A DNA stretch of 64,000 nucleotides, taken from positions 2,684,501 to 2,748,500 of the forward strand of contig NZ_CP045434.1 in NCBI RefSeq assembly GCF_009363895.1, in the 5' to 3' direction. This document shows positions 1-7,782 of the stretch, piece after piece. Within the stretch, counting starts at the first letter, position 1. Every line of letters starts with the position of its first letter. A program made the translations under genes and the position numbers. The DNA is from Sphingomonas ginsengisoli An et al. 2013 (GTDB taxonomy: Bacteria; Pseudomonadota; Alphaproteobacteria; Sphingomonadales; Sphingomonadaceae). The notes beneath the pieces were generated by a model. That model ran no database searches and was not told the origin of the DNA. It was given only the letters and a program-made list of their open reading frames with translations.

Positions 1-1
1 C

Positions 2-901
2 CTCGACTTCGACGCCATCTCCGGTCTCACCGAGACCCTTGGCAAGAATGGCGTCACGTCCAATTACCGGTCGGACTTGGCACCGTATACATGGGAACTC
101 ACGCAAGGCCTGCGGGCAGGTCGAGCATTGTTCACGCAGCCGCCAATGCCCATCAAGTGCGCCGGCGCGCCGCAGAAGGCCATGTACCTCTCTGCAAATC
201 ACTGGGAGCGCACGTCAGTTCTCCGCAACATCGGCGTGGAGTTCCACAGCGCCGCTCCAACGATTTTCGGCGTCGCGGATTATGTGCCCGCGCTCGAAGA
301 GACGATCGAGCGCTATGGGATCGATCCACACTTTGAGAGCAATCTAGTTGCTGTCGATGGGCGGGCGCGGGTGGCCACATTTAGATCGGCCAAGGGCGAA
401 ATCACGCGCTCGTTCGACATGTTGCATGTCTCGCCTCCCCAAAAGCCGGTGGAGATCGTGACAAACAGCTTGCTCGCTGATCGGGCCGGCTATGTCGACG
501 TCGATCCGATGACGCTCCAGCACAAGCATTTCGCGAATGTATTTGCGCTCGGTGACATCGGCGGCATGTCCAATGCAAAGACGGCGGCTGCGGTCCGCAA
601 GCAAGCCCCGGTGGTCGCGGAGAATGTCGAGGCAGTGTTCGCGGGTGAAAGCCCTCACGCGATCTACGATGGCTACGGGAGCTGCCCGCTGACAGTCGAA
701 AAGGGCAAGATCCTGCTCGCGGAGTTTGGGTATGGCGGCGTGCTTCTGCCGAGCTTCCCGAAGTTCGTAATCGACGGCACGAAGCCCTCTCGGCTTGCAT
801 GGCACCTCAAGAAGGACCTGCTTCCCGCCATCTACTGGGACGCGATGCTCAAGGGCCGCGAATGGCTCGCCTCGCCCGCCGAGATGACGAAGGCCGCCTG
901 A
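2..901 (+). CDS. sqr: Sulfide:quinone oxidoreductase, type II (C-terminal part)
   Basis: The 5' end lies outside the window; about 299 residues remain. The flavoprotein oxidises H2S to persulfide at the membrane and passes electrons to quinone. The segment matches the mitochondrial-type (type II) family: a KCAGAPQK motif (its Cys codon at 158-160) and a GSCPL motif (Cys codon at 683-685) supply the two redox cysteines known from human SQOR, and MLHVSPP, LQHKHFANVFALGD and SKT/AKTAAAV-type motifs are conserved. Its stop overlaps the start of the sulfite exporter (TGATG), indicating translational coupling and a shared sulfur role. A general NADH-dehydrogenase-like flavoprotein is the alternative, but the Cys motifs argue against it. 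Confidence 0.88.
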   Translation, partial: LDFDAISGLTETLGKNGVTSNYRSDLAPYTWELTQGLRAGRALFTQPPMPIKCAGAPQKAMYLSANHWERTSVLRNIGVEFHSAAPTIFGVADYVPALEETIERYGIDPHFESNLVAVDGRARVATFRSAKGEITRSFDMLHVSPPQKPVEIVTNSLLADRAGYVDVDPMTLQHKHFANVFALGDIGGMSNAKTAAAVRKQAPVVAENVEAVFAGESPHAIYDGYGSCPLTVEKGKILLAEFGYGGVLLPSFPKFVIDGTKPSRLAWHLKKDLLPAIYWDAMLKGREWLASPAEMTKAA

Positions 902-1680
902 TGGTCGACACCCTCCAATACGTCCTTGGCCTGCTGTCCGGCAGTCTTGTGGGTTTCACCCTCGGCCTGGTCGGCGGTGGCGGTTCGATCCTCGCGGTCC
1001 CGCTGATGGTCTATCTTGTCGGCGTCCAGAACCCGCACGTGGCAATCGGGACCAGCGCGCTCGCAGTCGCCGTGAATGCCGCCACCGGTCTTGCCAACCA
1101 CGCCAGGCACGGCACGGTGAAATGGCGCTGCGGATTGATGTATGCCGGCGCCGGCGTGATCGGGGCGTTCTTCGGGTCAAGCGCTGGCAAGGCGTTCGAC
1201 GGCCAACGCCTGCTGTTCCTGTTCGCGATCGTGATGGTGGTGGTCGGCGTCCTGATGCTTCGCCGGCGCAAGCAAGAAGGGCACGAAGGCGCCGAATGCA
1301 ACCGTGAGAATGCGGCCAAGGTGCTCGGTGCTGGCATGGGCACCGGCGGCTTCTCCGGCTTCTTCGGCATCGGCGGCGGCTTCCTCATTGTGCCCGGCCT
1401 GATCGCCTCGACCGGCATGCCGATGATCAATGCAGTGGGCACCAGCCTCGTCGCGGTGACCGCCTTTGGCCTGACCACGGCGGCCAACTACGCCTTTTCC
1501 GGCCTAGTCGACTGGGTGCTGGCAGGCGTGTTCATCGTAGGCGGAGTGATCGGCAGCTTTGCCGGCACGCGGGCCGCCAAGCGGTTGTCGAGTTCGGGGC
1601 AACTTTCAACGATCTTCGCGGTGCTGATCTTCGTCGTTGCCGGCTACATGCTGTGGAAGAGTGCTGGGGCGGCATTCTGA
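901..1680 (+). CDS. TauE/SafE-family sulfite/organosulfonate exporter
   Basis: 259-residue inner-membrane protein with about eight hydrophobic segments. Two internally similar halves each carry a glycine-rich signature (GLVGGGGSILAVP near residue 20 and GFFGIGGGFLIVP near residue 155), which is diagnostic of the TauE/SafE family. The start is placed at the ATG overlapping the upstream stop; an in-frame codon further upstream (799) would overlap the flavoprotein gene extensively. Directly downstream of a sulfide:quinone oxidoreductase, it probably exports sulfite or thiosulfate made from sulfide. The substrate is inferred from context. Confidence 0.88.
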   Translation: MVDTLQYVLGLLSGSLVGFTLGLVGGGGSILAVPLMVYLVGVQNPHVAIGTSALAVAVNAATGLANHARHGTVKWRCGLMYAGAGVIGAFFGSSAGKAFDGQRLLFLFAIVMVVVGVLMLRRRKQEGHEGAECNRENAAKVLGAGMGTGGFSGFFGIGGGFLIVPGLIASTGMPMINAVGTSLVAVTAFGLTTAANYAFSGLVDWVLAGVFIVGGVIGSFAGTRAAKRLSSSGQLSTIFAVLIFVVAGYMLWKSAGAAF

Positions 1681-1683
1681 GCG

Positions 1684-2496
1684 ATGACCCTTCCGCAAAC
1701 CTTCCAGCTGGGCCCCCTGATCCTCTCTTCCGACCGGGCTTCGGCGCTTGTCTTGTTTGCTGTCTTTCTCGCCATCACGAGCGTGGTCGCCAAGAAGGTG
1801 GATGCGCGAGCGGAGCGAGCAGGTTGGTGGGCACTGGTGATCGGTATCGTGGCAGCACGCGCCGGCTATGTTCTGATGAATTGGGCCGCATTTGCCACCG
1901 ACCCTCTCTCGATCATGTGGATTTGGCAGGGCGGCTTTTCGCTGGCGGCCGGCCTGGCGGGCGCGCTGGCGCCGATTGCTGTAACGATGCGTCGCCTGCG
2001 ACCAGTAATGATTATGGCGTCCTCGATCGCCGTGCTGGGCGCCGCATTCGTTGGTGTCTCAGCAGCTCTCCGCCCTGCACCTATACCAGTTCCGGCGACT
2101 ATCGCCCTTCGCACGCTTTCCGGCGAGCCGGTGGTCCTTTCAGAGCTTCGTGGTCGACCATTTGTGATCAACCTCTGGGCGAGTTGGTGCCTGCCGTGTC
2201 GACGGGAAATGCCAATGCTGGCGGCGAAAGCGTCGCATTCTCCCGTCGCGATCCTGCTGGTGAACAGCGGCGAGCCGCGCGACGTCGCTGCGGGGTTTCT
2301 CGAGCGCAGCCGCCTGCCAAGCCGGTCCGTTCTGCTTGACCCTGGAGCCGCGTTGGCGGCCGCTATCGGCGTCAGTGGTTATCCCGCCACATTGTTCGTA
2401 AACTCGGCCGGTAAGATCGAGACGATGCACTTCGGCGAAATCTCGCGCGCAATGCTGGAAGCTGAGCTGCGTGATCTGGAACGTCAGACCCGCTAG
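1684..2496 (+). CDS. Lgt-like membrane domain fused to TlpA-type thioredoxin
   Basis: 270 residues. The first ~130 form four hydrophobic segments with Lgt-like signatures (ARAGYVLMNW near 58-67 and WQGGFSLAAG near 81-90) but are far shorter than a complete prolipoprotein diacylglyceryl transferase. Residues ~135-270 form a periplasmic TlpA/ResE-like thioredoxin fold with the active site W168-C169-L-P-C172 and a cis-Pro region (GYPATLFV). It begins 3 bp after the exporter stop, so it is in the same operon. Likely role: periplasmic thiol or persulfide reduction, or cytochrome maturation, anchored by a degenerate Lgt-like module. The function of the membrane part is unknown. Confidence 0.75.
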   Translation: MTLPQTFQLGPLILSSDRASALVLFAVFLAITSVVAKKVDARAERAGWWALVIGIVAARAGYVLMNWAAFATDPLSIMWIWQGGFSLAAGLAGALAPIAVTMRRLRPVMIMASSIAVLGAAFVGVSAALRPAPIPVPATIALRTLSGEPVVLSELRGRPFVINLWASWCLPCRREMPMLAAKASHSPVAILLVNSGEPRDVAAGFLERSRLPSRSVLLDPGAALAAAIGVSGYPATLFVNSAGKIETMHFGEISRAMLEAELRDLERQTR

Positions 2497-2585
2497 GCTA
2501 TGGTGGACCCGCTAGGATCAGCCATGCCAATCTTCGACGATTGGGTCGCCCCACACGCCGCTGCGAAGCTGCCGGGCAAGAAAGG

Positions 2586-4043
2586 ATGGATAGCTTCGTG
2601 CTGACGGATGTCACGGCCCTGACCCTCGCGCGGGTCCAGTTCGCATTCACCGTCAGCTTTCACTTCATCTTCCCGGCCTTTTCCATCGGCCTGGCGAGCT
2701 ACCTCGCGGTGCTCGAAGGGCTTTGGCTGAAAACCGGCAAGTCGCTCTACCTCGACCTTTTCAAATATTGGCTCAAGATCTTCGCGATCGCCTTCGCCAT
2801 GGGCGTCGTCAGCGGAATCGTGATGTCCTACCAATTCGGGACCAACTGGGCGGTCTTTTCGGACAAGGCCGGAGGCGTGATCGGCCCGCTGATGGCCTAC
2901 GAGGTCCTCACCGCCTTTTTCCTTGAGGCAGGATTCCTCGGCGTGATGCTGTTCGGAATGAAGAAGGTCGGTCCGCGCCTACATTACGCGGCCACACTGA
3001 TGGTTGCGTTAGGCACCTTCATTTCAGCGTTCTGGATCCTGAGCGTCAACAGCTGGATGCAGACGCCGCAGGGCTATGTCGTCTCACCCGATGGCCGGCT
3101 GCTGCCGGGTCCGAGCTGGCTGCCGATCATCTTCAACCCCAGCTTTCCCTACCGCTTGGTCCACACGGTAATTGCCGCCTATTTGACGACCGCCTTCGTG
3201 GTCGGCGCGGTCGGCGCCTGGCACCTGCTTCAGGACCGGGCGAACTTGCATGCGCGCAAGATGTTCTCGATGGCGATGTGGATGGCCGCGCTGGTCGCGC
3301 CGGTGCAAATCCTCGCAGGCGACATGCACGGGCTCAACACGCTCGAGCACCAACCCGCCAAGGTCATGGCGATGGAAGGCCATTACCAAAGCCATCCGGA
3401 CGGCGCCCCGCTTTACCTCTTCGGCATTCCTGACGACGCCAAGCAGCAACTCGATTATGCGGTTGGCATCCCCAAGGTATCGAGCCTGATCTTGAAGCAT
3501 GATCCGAACGCTCCTTTGGCCGGTCTGGACACCATTCCCCGTGATCGGCAGCCACCGGTGAAGATCGTTTTTTGGTCGTTCCGGATCATGGTTGGGCTTG
3601 GCTTCTTGATGCTTGGCCTCGGCCTGTGGAGCTTGCTCGCGCGCTGGCGCAAGAGGCTCTACGACTGGCCGATGCTGCATCGGGCGGCCTTGCTGATGGG
3701 GCCGTCGGGCTTCATCGCCGTGATCGCTGGCTGGATCACCACCGAGGTCGGACGCCAACCGTTCACGGTCTACGGCATTCTCCGCACCGCGCAGAGCGCC
3801 AGTCCACTGGCGGCCCCGGCTGTCGCGGCATCGCTCGCCGCCTTCGTGCTCGTCTACTTCGCCCTGTTCGGCATCGGCACCTGGTACATCCTGCGGTTGA
3901 TGAGCCATCCTCCGCATGTCGGCGAGCGCGGCGTGGCCAGCACCGAGCGGGCGCCGATCCGCACGGCGGGAATTACGCCGGGGCCGACCCAGAATCCGGG
4001 GCCGGAGGTCGGCCGCGAGCCACTTCCCGGGGCGGCGGAGTAG
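2586..4043 (+). CDS. cydA: Cytochrome bd-type quinol oxidase subunit I (CioA/CydA)
   Basis: About 485 residues and nine or so transmembrane helices. It oxidises quinol and carries hemes b558, b595 and d. Recognisable parts are the N-terminal ARVQFAFTVSFHFIFP with the heme-ligand His, GTNWAVFSD, EAGFLGVMLFGM, and the quinol-site sequence TTEVGRQPFTVYG. The short Q-loop is typical of the cyanide-insensitive (CIO) subgroup. The start is uncertain: ATG 2586 abuts an AAAGG, while GTG 2598 sits about 11 nt after it. An ATG at about 2541 is too long for the family. It forms an operon with cydB. bd oxidases resist sulfide, which fits the upstream sulfide genes. Confidence 0.93.
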   Translation: MDSFVLTDVTALTLARVQFAFTVSFHFIFPAFSIGLASYLAVLEGLWLKTGKSLYLDLFKYWLKIFAIAFAMGVVSGIVMSYQFGTNWAVFSDKAGGVIGPLMAYEVLTAFFLEAGFLGVMLFGMKKVGPRLHYAATLMVALGTFISAFWILSVNSWMQTPQGYVVSPDGRLLPGPSWLPIIFNPSFPYRLVHTVIAAYLTTAFVVGAVGAWHLLQDRANLHARKMFSMAMWMAALVAPVQILAGDMHGLNTLEHQPAKVMAMEGHYQSHPDGAPLYLFGIPDDAKQQLDYAVGIPKVSSLILKHDPNAPLAGLDTIPRDRQPPVKIVFWSFRIMVGLGFLMLGLGLWSLLARWRKRLYDWPMLHRAALLMGPSGFIAVIAGWITTEVGRQPFTVYGILRTAQSASPLAAPAVAASLAAFVLVYFALFGIGTWYILRLMSHPPHVGERGVASTERAPIRTAGITPGPTQNPGPEVGREPLPGAAE

Positions 4044-4047
4044 GCCG

Positions 4048-5055
4048 ATGGCTGTCAATGTCGACCTCACCACCATCTGGGCGTTCATCATCGCCTTTGC
4101 GGTCTTCATGTACGTCGTCATGGACGGCTTTGATCTTGGTATCGGCATCCTCTTCCCGACCTTCCGACGCGGGGACGAACGCAGCCAAGCGATGAATGCC
4201 ATCGCGCCCGTGTGGGACGGGAACGAGACTTGGTTGGTGCTCGGTGGCGGTGGGTTGTTCGCGGCCTTTCCGCTCGCTTACGCCGTCATCCTGCCGGCGA
4301 CATACCCACTCGCAATAGCCATGCTCCTTGGCCTCATCTTTCGTGGCGTTGCCTTCGAATTCCGGTGGCGCGATCCCCGGCATGAACTTTTCTGGGACTT
4401 CGCCTTTTTCTTCGGGTCGCTGATCGCGGCGATGACTCAGGGAATGATCTTAGGCGCCCTGCTTCAGGGCATCGCGGTCGAGGGCCGATCCTATGCTGGC
4501 GGCTGGTTGGACTGGCTGTCGCCCTATTCGCTGCTGACCGGTATCGGCGTGGTGATCGGCTATACGCTCCTCGGAGCCTCGTTCCTGGCGATGAAAGTAA
4601 CCGGACGCGCCGAAGAGCATGCCTACCGCCTGGCACACAAAGCTGGGATTGCCACACTGGCTCTGCTGACAGCTGTAAGCCTCGCCACGCCGTTTCTCTT
4701 CCGGCAATATTGGGACCGTTGGTTTGAATGGCCAAGCGTGCTGATTGTGGCCCAGGTGCCGTTGCTTTCCGCCATCCTGTTCTTCGCCCTGTTTCGTAGC
4801 ATCGCCAAGCGCCGGCGCTATCGCCCGTTCCTACTCTCGCTTGGTGTTTTTGCGCTTGGCATGGCGGGCCTCGGCATCAGCATGTGGCCCTATGTCGTGC
4901 CGGGTGCGCTGACGATATGGGACGCAGCGGCTCCGGAGCGTAGCCAAGTCTTCATGCTGGTCGGCGTCGCCATCATCATGCCGATCATCCTTGCCTACAC
5001 TGCCTGGGCCTATTGGGTATTCCGCGGCAAGGTCGCGGAAGAAGGCTATCATTGA
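4048..5055 (+). CDS. cydB: Cytochrome bd-type quinol oxidase subunit II
   Basis: 335 residues, eight to nine membrane helices. The N-terminal WAFIIAFAVFMYVVMDGFDLGIG, followed by WDGNETWLVLGGGGLFAAFP, is the CydB/CioB signature. It lies 4 bp after cydA, and the start ATG is preceded by GGCGGCGGAG. An in-frame upstream codon at 3916 would run back through the cydA 3' end and adds a non-conserved basic stretch, so it is not used. The 3' end overlaps a small ORF (TTGA), giving a three-gene oxidase operon. Confidence 0.93.
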   Translation: MAVNVDLTTIWAFIIAFAVFMYVVMDGFDLGIGILFPTFRRGDERSQAMNAIAPVWDGNETWLVLGGGGLFAAFPLAYAVILPATYPLAIAMLLGLIFRGVAFEFRWRDPRHELFWDFAFFFGSLIAAMTQGMILGALLQGIAVEGRSYAGGWLDWLSPYSLLTGIGVVIGYTLLGASFLAMKVTGRAEEHAYRLAHKAGIATLALLTAVSLATPFLFRQYWDRWFEWPSVLIVAQVPLLSAILFFALFRSIAKRRRYRPFLLSLGVFALGMAGLGISMWPYVVPGALTIWDAAAPERSQVFMLVGVAIIMPIILAYTAWAYWVFRGKVAEEGYH

Positions 5056-5177
5056 CGCAGCCGCCGCAGCCGCGCGCCAGCCTGTGGCGAAGGCTTGGCT
5101 GGATGGCGCTCATCTGGGCAGCGAGCGTCCTGTTGCTGGGCTTGATCGCCTTGGTGATCCGCTGGTTTCTCCACTGA
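5052..5177 (+). CDS. DUF2474-type small subunit of bd/CIO oxidase
   Basis: A 41-residue ORF that starts with TTG overlapping the cydB stop. It has a basic N-terminus (LWRRLGW), one hydrophobic helix (ALIWAASVLLLGLIALVI) and ends RWFLH. Size, single membrane span and position immediately after cydB match the DUF2474 family, the analogue of CydX in CIO-type operons, which probably stabilises the oxidase. The TTG start is inferred from the overlap. The internal ATG (codon 18) would remove the basic segment before the helix. Confidence 0.72.
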   Translation: MTQPPQPRASLWRRLGWMALIWAASVLLLGLIALVIRWFLH

Positions 5178-5204
5178 CACCTGTCTTCGTTGATAGGATT
5201 GATG

Positions 5205-5822
5205 ATGTCCGACGACCAACAACACTGGCAGCACGTCTATTCAACAAAGAGCTCGACCGAGATGAGCTGGTATCAGCCGACGCCAGCAGCCTCGCTCGAT
5301 GCACTCGATAGAATTGGCGCAACGCCCGCAGACAGCCTGATCGATGTCGGTGGTGGGGCATCGACCCTAGTGGATGCGCTCATCGAGCGCGGCTGGGACG
5401 ATCTTGCAGTGCTCGATATCTCTGAAGCGGCGCTCGACGCATCGCGAACCAGCTTTGGTAATCATGCGGCGAAGGTGCGCTGGATAGCCGAAGACATCCG
5501 TCTTTGGTTGCCGGATCGACGCTGGAGCGTTTGGCACGACCGAGCTGTATTTCACTTCCTCGTAAACGCGAACGATCGCGAGCGCTACAAGCAGAGGCTT
5601 CTTGAGGGCCTGTCACCTAAGGGAATTGTCATCATGGCGACGTTCGCTCTAGATGGACCTGAACGCTGCAGCGGTCTGCCTGTCCAACGTTACGACGTTC
5701 CCGCGCTTCAGGCCGAGTTTGGTTCTAATTTCGAACTCATCGAAGCATGGTCTGAAAACCATCTGACACCTTGGAGCAGTTCTCAGGCATTTTGCTGGAC
5801 AGTTTTCCGCACAGTGAGGTGA
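5205..5822 (+). CDS. Class I SAM-dependent methyltransferase
   Basis: About 205 residues. Motif I is LIDVGGGAST, followed by an acidic residue in AVLDIS (ribose-binding) and a DRAVFHFLV segment. It resembles small class I methyltransferases sometimes called TehB-like or thiol methyltransferases. Two adjacent ATGs (5202, 5205) follow an AGGA. It lies 27 bp after the DUF2474 ORF and probably belongs to the same transcript. The substrate cannot be read from sequence; a sulfur- or metal-linked substrate is only suggested by context. Confidence 0.8.
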   Translation: MSDDQQHWQHVYSTKSSTEMSWYQPTPAASLDALDRIGATPADSLIDVGGGASTLVDALIERGWDDLAVLDISEAALDASRTSFGNHAAKVRWIAEDIRLWLPDRRWSVWHDRAVFHFLVNANDRERYKQRLLEGLSPKGIVIMATFALDGPERCSGLPVQRYDVPALQAEFGSNFELIEAWSENHLTPWSSSQAFCWTVFRTVR

Positions 5823-5986
5823 TCTCCCTTTCAAGTGCCTGCCCGCGCATTTCAATGAACGAACGGCAGATCGATCTATCTAGCGCGATGAGGCGGACGG
5901 TCTGGTACCGGCCAGGATCAGCCAAAGCATGCTTTCGAGAGCACTCGTTGATTCTCCCGGCCGCTCATGGCCACAGGAGATGAACG

Positions 5987-6619
5987 ATGGGACACTCGAA
6001 CTATGATCCCGGGCAGGACTGCCGCGCTGCGTGGAACGCCGGTCGGAAGTTAGGCGCGAAGCGGCCACTCCATCCCAAGCAGGTTTGGGCCGTGCGCTTC
6101 TGGTTAGAACAGGAGCACCGACTTCGAGACCGCGCCCTCTTCGACCTTGCAATAGACAGCAAGCTTCGTGGCTGCGATCTCGTGAAGATCCGGATCGGCG
6201 AACTAGTGAGTGGCGCACGTATCCGCCAGCGCGCCATCGTCATCCAGCAGAAGACCGGCAGACCCGTCCAGTTCGAACTGCTGGAGCCAGCAAGGACGAG
6301 TTTGCTGGACGGGCTGGAGCGGCGTCGCGGTTCGCTCGACAACTTCGTGTTTCCAAGCCGGATCGACCACTCTTACCATATCAGTACGCGACAGTATGCT
6401 CGTCTGGTTGATGAGTGGGTGACCGCAATTGGGCTCCGGCGTGAGGAATACGGCACCCACTCACTTCGGCGAACCAAGGCGGCCTTGATCTATAAGCAGA
6501 CAGGCAACCTGAGAGCCGTGCAGATACTGCTCGGGCACACAAAGATCGAAACGACGGTCAGGTACTTGGGCGTTGAGGTCGAAGATGCCCTCACCCTAGC
6601 TGAAGCGACTGAGGTCTGA
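5987..6619 (+). CDS. Tyrosine recombinase (phage integrase family), short form
   Basis: 210 residues with the full catalytic set: Arg61 (KLRGCDL), Lys89 (QQKTG), His158 and Arg161 (HSLRR), His184 (LLGHTK) and the nucleophile Tyr193 (VRYLG). The usual N-terminal arm- and core-binding domains are largely missing, so it is a catalytic-domain-only type common in sphingomonad islands. AGGAG lies 10 nt before the ATG. It stands between the sulfide module and the DUF5131/TcmP pair and ends at a strong hairpin. It may mobilise part of this island, but no tRNA or clear att site flanks it. Confidence 0.88.
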   Translation: MGHSNYDPGQDCRAAWNAGRKLGAKRPLHPKQVWAVRFWLEQEHRLRDRALFDLAIDSKLRGCDLVKIRIGELVSGARIRQRAIVIQQKTGRPVQFELLEPARTSLLDGLERRRGSLDNFVFPSRIDHSYHISTRQYARLVDEWVTAIGLRREEYGTHSLRRTKAALIYKQTGNLRAVQILLGHTKIETTVRYLGVEVEDALTLAEATEV

Positions 6620-6627
6620 AGCACGCA

Positions 6628-6652
6628 GGTGAGCCGGCTACGCCGGCTCACC
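6628..6652 (+). terminator. Hairpin terminator after the recombinase gene
   Basis: A perfect 11-bp inverted repeat (GGTGAGCCGGC / GCCGGCTCACC) with a 3-nt loop begins 9 nt after the recombinase stop and is followed by a short T-containing stretch (GTTTCT). The U-tract is weak, so termination strength is uncertain. Confidence 0.65.
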
Positions 6653-6776
6653 GTTTCTGCGAAGAGCTGCCTCTCACCATTCAGGCTGAAGCGCGGTAAT
6701 CTCGTGAGCGGCCCTTCTTCAGCAGCACCTTACTATGCATTAGTGGGGAGCCGTAAACCTTTCGAAGGCGCCGACC

Positions 6777-7709
6777 CTACCTTGCACCATACTTCTTGAT
6801 CTGTGCTGATACGCCCTTCTTAATCAGATCGATCGCGCGCTCGTTGGAGTTGCCGCTCAAGAGAAAGAGCGAGAACTGACGCAGCTTCCGCCGTGTCAAT
6901 ATTGGAATCGGCTCCGACACGAAGCTGAAGATGGATCGAAGCCGTTCAGCTGCGAACTTCTCAACCTTGCCTGGGTCGGCATTGCGGCTTGGGCCTGTCG
7001 GTGGAGGGAGGTCGAACAGGTCCGTCGGAGCGGGCTGATAGTCGTAGAAGCGTGTCTCCCAGTCGGACGTGCCGAAGACCTCGTCGAGTGCGGCTCTCTT
7101 GCTCGGATCTAATGCGGCATGATCGTGACTGAGCTGGCGCAGCGCTGCATGCAGCGGAAAGAGGTACCAGACGTCGGCGCGACTAGTCTCCGCCAAGAAA
7201 CGTAACGTATCCCACCTGACGGACATGCCGTAGGGATCGAGGAAGACGACCGCCCGCTGCAGACCGCTTCGGCCATGCGCGACCCATGGTCCTCTGGTAA
7301 AGATCTCCCGGATTTGCTCGTTCGCATCTCCTTGGACGCAGCGAATGTCGCGGTTCGGGAAGTCGTTCCTGACCCGCTCGAGGGCGCTGAACCGGCCTGC
7401 GTTCTTCTCGATGAAAACGAGGTGGCGAAAAGGGGGATCGATCGCCAGCGCGCGTCGTGCCGATCCTTCGAAACGGGCTCGATCGAGAACGCCCCCGCCA
7501 ATGGTGAAGAGGCCACTCGGCCCACCGTCCACGGCTCGGTCGCCCGTACCAGCGAAGGCATCCACATACCAAGTTTCGAAGGGATCGGCGGGCGATGGCT
7601 TGGCCTTAAGCGCTGCGGTGTAGAAGTTTAGGTAATCTGAGACAGCGTTAAGCTTGATCTCAGTCCAGCTGCCGCCAAAGCGATGCTCTGCTAGTTCCAA
7701 GTTTGCCAC
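6777..7709 (-). CDS. tcmP: Three-Cys-motif partner protein TcmP
   Basis: 310 residues matching the TcmP family, defined by genetic linkage to the three-Cys protein encoded just upstream. Visible motifs resemble a Rossmann methyltransferase: YVDAFAGTGDR (like motif I) near residue 48 and VVFLDPYGM (like a catalytic DPPY) near residue 160. The C-terminal half has LRQFSLFLLSGN and a basic end (KKGVSAQIKKYG). The gene begins 73 bp after its partner's stop on the same strand, so the two probably form an operon. Methyltransferase activity is an inference from motifs; no substrate is known to me. Confidence 0.82.
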   Translation of the reverse strand: MANLELAEHRFGGSWTEIKLNAVSDYLNFYTAALKAKPSPADPFETWYVDAFAGTGDRAVDGGPSGLFTIGGGVLDRARFEGSARRALAIDPPFRHLVFIEKNAGRFSALERVRNDFPNRDIRCVQGDANEQIREIFTRGPWVAHGRSGLQRAVVFLDPYGMSVRWDTLRFLAETSRADVWYLFPLHAALRQLSHDHAALDPSKRAALDEVFGTSDWETRFYDYQPAPTDLFDLPPPTGPSRNADPGKVEKFAAERLRSIFSFVSEPIPILTRRKLRQFSLFLLSGNSNERAIDLIKKGVSAQIKKYGAR

Positions 7710-7782
7710 CGGGGTCTGTCTGAATTGTGCTCGAAGCAGAACGGAAAAGCATGAACTTCGATGCCGTGGGCGGCAGCGGCTA

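Noticed and set aside
5771..5983. Short frame between the methyltransferase and the recombinase
   Set aside because: It overlaps the methyltransferase end, has no ribosome site and no recognisable features.
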